A DNA stretch of 64,000 bases from Lutjanus erythropterus (Eukaryota; Chordata; Actinopteri; Lutjaniformes; Lutjanidae): positions 45,853,388-45,917,387 of the forward strand of contig CM034593.1 in assembly GCA_020091685.1 (NCBI GenBank), in the 5' to 3' direction. Positions 60,940 to 64,000 of this stretch are shown in pieces. Positions within the stretch are counted from its first letter, which is position 1. Every line of letters begins with the position of its first letter. Position numbers and translations under genes: made by a program. The notes below the pieces were generated by a model. It made no database searches, had not been told where the DNA came from, and was given only the letters and a program-made list of their open reading frames with translations.

Positions 60940-62535
60940 CTCTGCCCAAACATGAGATATTTTCTAATGAGCTGACTTGAACCCACTGGCAGGTATGTAA
61001 GTAAATTAAAGCACTGGACGGGTCTCGCACCCCAAGCCCATCAGGGCGTGCTGCAGCTGAGACCCCATCATAGATGTGTTCAGGCTGGGACTAAATGATC
61101 AGTTGTGTGAAGTTTGGTACAGATTAGGGCTGCACGATATTGGAAAAAACTGACATTGCGATTTGTTTTAACCCTGCGATATATATTGCGATATGAAAAA
61201 GTACAGAATTTTCACCAGATGACTTGAATAGCACTTTATGTTATGCTGCACTGCTGCCATCTTGTGGACAATTAACCTGCACTGATCTTGCGACTCACTC
61301 CATATGCAGGGGCGTGGTCTGCTTTGGCAAACTGATTAAGAACGATTGTGATTGGTGGATCACTGCACAGTGTGTGTCAGGTACCCTTGAAATTAGATGA
61401 GAACACATTTAGTTCATTTGCCTCCTACATCGCAGGACCTGCATTGTGACTATTGCACACACGCATACATTGCGATGTGATGCTCAAACGATATATTGTG
61501 CAGCTCTAGTACAGATTGGACGATTTACACCAAAGTTATTGCAATTTTGTGTTTCATGAAAAGACGCCAAAATTTGACGCAATACTGCAACCACACCTTT
61601 GATAATAGCTAAATCTTTTCAGCACGCTTGATCGGAAGGTAGTCTAAATGGCATACACGATTTTGAAGTCATGATGAATTCTGGAGGAGGAATTTGTTAA
61701 AATACAACAAAATTGAGGAGGAATTGAAAATGGCTGACTTCCTGATGGACTTAGAAGTGGGTCCAGAGACTTGTGGACCTGTGCATGACATATGTGTGTA
61801 CCAATTTTTGTACACTTAACTGAAACAGGATGCAGGGCTGCTTGTTGCTTGCTGTTGAAATTTAGCAGGGGCTGTTGAGCCAATTTGCAACATTGACTGA
61901 ACATTGGCCCGTAGATGTGTTCAAGCCTGGACTGTTATCAAACACGTGAAGTTTCAGGCAGATTTAACCAAGTACACTTAAGTTAAAGCAACTTCCTGCG
62001 TAATCCTGTAACATCAAACTTTACTGTGCCGTCATGACAGCGCCATTTGATGATACGTCACAATTGTAGAGACATGTAGCGACATCCTGTTGGGCTGTTT
62101 AGGCAATTGGTCTAAGTGGCTTTTTGCATCTGGGGCTGTTGTTTAGAGGGTGTGGCCAAGCTATTTGGCCATGTATACTGCAAAGGCTCACACAAAATTT
62201 TTCACCACAACTAATGCATCTGCTTCATGCACCATCGAACACATTCAGCCCCTCAAAAATGCGACTGAAGATTGCAGGAGAAAAGAAAAAAAATTGGACA
62301 AATCCAATCCTCACACCAAGGTCGGTGCTCAGGCCCTAATAAACAAACAACAAACTACAAACATTGTTTTTGATCTTCAGATTACATTTGTGGAAAGTTA
62401 CGTTTGTAGTAGAAAACTGCTATTATCTTTGTGGGAAATTTATTACATTTGTGGGATTATTACATTAAAAACTGCAGATCTGTATTATGTTTGGGGCTTA
62501 TTATGTTTGTATTATGTTATGTATTACAAATATCA
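60940..62535 (+). repeat. unnamed fish repeat, plus-strand copy (interrupted by a hAT element)
   Basis: This is the longer copy of the family also seen inverted at 58105-58921. A 384-bp hAT-like element (61125-61508) is nested in it. The 156-codon frame at 62150-62620 falls inside the repeat and extends past its right end. It is not conserved in the other copy, so I treat it as non-coding. Confidence 0.7.
61125..61508. mobile_element. hAT-like MITE nested inside another repeat
   Basis: A 384-bp block with ends TAGGGCTGCACGATAT and ATATTGTGCAGCTCTA. It is flanked by perfect 8-bp duplications GTACAGAT (61117-61124 and 61509-61516). It interrupts the plus-strand copy of the unnamed repeat at 60940-62535, so it inserted later than that repeat. 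Confidence 0.85.
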
Positions 62536-62539
62536 AATA

Positions 62540-64000
62540 TCAATAAAAAATTGTGAAAAAGTACAAAGGGAAAAAAGCCTTTCAATGTGCTGCTCTGTCA
62601 ATATGAAAAGACATTTATGACTTGTGGTGTATGCTCAACACTCGGTCATGAGTGAAACTTTGTTTCAGGGCTGATTTAACTGTTCCTCTTAAACACTGGC
62701 TCAGTTCTGGCCTGTGCAGCTGAAATAATCTAAATGCCCCCTGTGCCAAAGTGTGGAGCTACACAGCAGAATGAAGCTATCACTTCCTCTCCCACATCAC
62801 ATGAACAGAGCAGCTGGAGGTGACTTTACAATCAGATGTAGTAAGCATGACATATATAAAAACAAAATCCTGATCTTTGAACATTGGACTGTTGTGGGTA
62901 TTAAAATAAAAAAGGTGATATGGATTATTGAAATGAAGTAACTTGTAAGCTGTATTAGCTCTCAGTCTGTTGCCTACCTCAGGTTCTCTGTCCATCTGTC
63001 CCAGCTGTTCTCATATCAGCAGAATAATCACGTCAAACTTACAATGCTCATCTGAAATAATCCACCCATTCCTTCTTCTCTGTTATTTATTCCCCAAACC
63101 ATTACTCTCTTTTTCATCATCTCTTTTCCCTCTTTTGCTCTATTTGTCAAATTCCTCTTCCTCATTCTCTGGCACGCCTTCCTCTTCATGTAACTCTCTC
63201 TCTCTCTATCTGTCTTTTCATTTACCTCTGTCTTTCCATCCAACATTATCTGACCTGAGTTTCACTGAGTTCACAACAGCAAATCTGCTCAGATAATCTG
63301 TCTCTCTCTCTCTCATTTTCTACCTCTTCCTTTCTCCACCTAATCTCTCTCTCTCTCTCAGATTAAAAAAAGAGAGGATGAGAAAAAGAAAGACAGTTGC
63401 AGGGATAGAGTCATCTGTGAGAGAAAAACACACACTGAGATTTGAAGTGAATAAATGGACAGAAAAGTAAGTGATAGAAGGATAAGCAGCAAGCACAGCA
63501 GAGCAGAAGTAACTACATACACAGTAGTGAGGAAAGAGAGACATAAAGAGAAAGAGATTTCACCATCCTCTTCTTTACTACAGAAACAACACTAATCCAT
63601 CGATGTATTTGTGCGTGGGGGTCAGGGTGAGAACAGGGCCAGCCAGAAGCAACACCCTGGAAGAGGTTGGGGTACAGTGTCCAGTTCAAGGACAAACCAA
63701 CACAGATGGACACATGGCAGGGTTTTTCATGTATTGATCGCTGTTGGCCACAGCGCCAGGTCAATTATAGGTTATCTGCAGGTTTATAAAGTTCACATTT
63801 AAGACTTTTGTACTGCCACAGTACCTGAAATTGGATTTAAGACTAACTTAAAAAAAGTAACCTGAGTGGAGACAGGTGGCTGGAAATAATAAATACAGCA
63901 CAAAAATGTATTTACATTTATGTTTATTGTTAGGCAGCAATCTTGAGTGGCTGTAGTATTTATGACAGAAGCAGTAAAGACCAAGAAAGCCTGTGTAGGA
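62540..64000. other. upstream non-coding stretch at right edge
   Basis: Beyond the CT-rich stretch, no repeat family or gene is recognised. Confidence 0.5.
63090..63360. repeat. pyrimidine-rich (CT) low-complexity stretch
   Basis: Several CT-rich runs (TCTCTCTCTCT at about 63183-63210, 63299-63315 and 63343-63360). They generate spurious frames on both strands. Confidence 0.8.

Larger units (their letters stand above)
38570..64000. other. 5' region of tenm3: upstream intron or flank
   Basis: No further exon, CpG island or core promoter is recognisable. The interval is dominated by transposable-element remnants and simple repeats, annotated separately. If non-coding tenm3 5' exons exist, they cannot be identified from sequence alone, because they would have no coding signature. 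Confidence 0.6.

Noticed and set aside
62150..62620. 156-codon plus-strand frame
   Set aside because: It overlaps the plus-strand copy of the unnamed repeat and is not maintained in the inverted copy.

Overview
The window is vertebrate nuclear DNA, almost certainly from a ray-finned (percomorph-like) fish. It is AT-rich, full of long (CA/GT)n microsatellites, and carries several interspersed repeats typical of teleosts: hAT-type miniature elements with 8-bp target duplications, L2- and L1-type LINE remnants, and common fish repeats. I see no prokaryotic gene organisation, CRISPR array, rRNA gene or convincing tRNA gene.

The only protein-coding gene I can support is the 5' coding end of a teneurin, best matched to tenm3 (teneurin-3), on the minus strand. 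Four exons join perfectly in phase: the start-codon exon (38447-38519, with 5' UTR up to about 38569), then 34508-34628, 32125-32195 and 26684-26971. Together they encode the first 184 residues of the cytoplasmic domain plus one base of codon 185. The next exon, which would continue the cytoplasmic domain towards the transmembrane segment, is not found, so the intron after exon 4 exceeds 26.6 kb and runs off the left edge. To the right of 38570 lies the upstream 5' UTR intron or the 5' flank. No upstream non-coding exon or promoter could be identified there.

Layout: 1-26683 is intron 4 (microsatellites, three hAT-like elements and two family-A repeat copies). 26684-38569 is the exon-bearing part, with a decayed L2-type LINE antisense in intron 3 and an AT-rich block in the same intron that looks like a conserved enhancer. 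38570-64000 is repeat-rich non-coding DNA with an L1-type LINE tail, a decayed Myb/SANT-like reading frame, several hAT elements, and a large inverted pair of one unnamed repeat around a 2-kb spacer.

Nearly all other long open frames are translations of microsatellites or chance frames. I found no undescribed multi-gene system. The most useful points are the gene structure, the features around the start codon (an overlapping uORF, an in-frame upstream ATG, and a microsatellite acting as polypyrimidine tract), the enhancer-like blocks, and dated repeat insertions with visible target duplications. Everything was judged by eye without alignment software.
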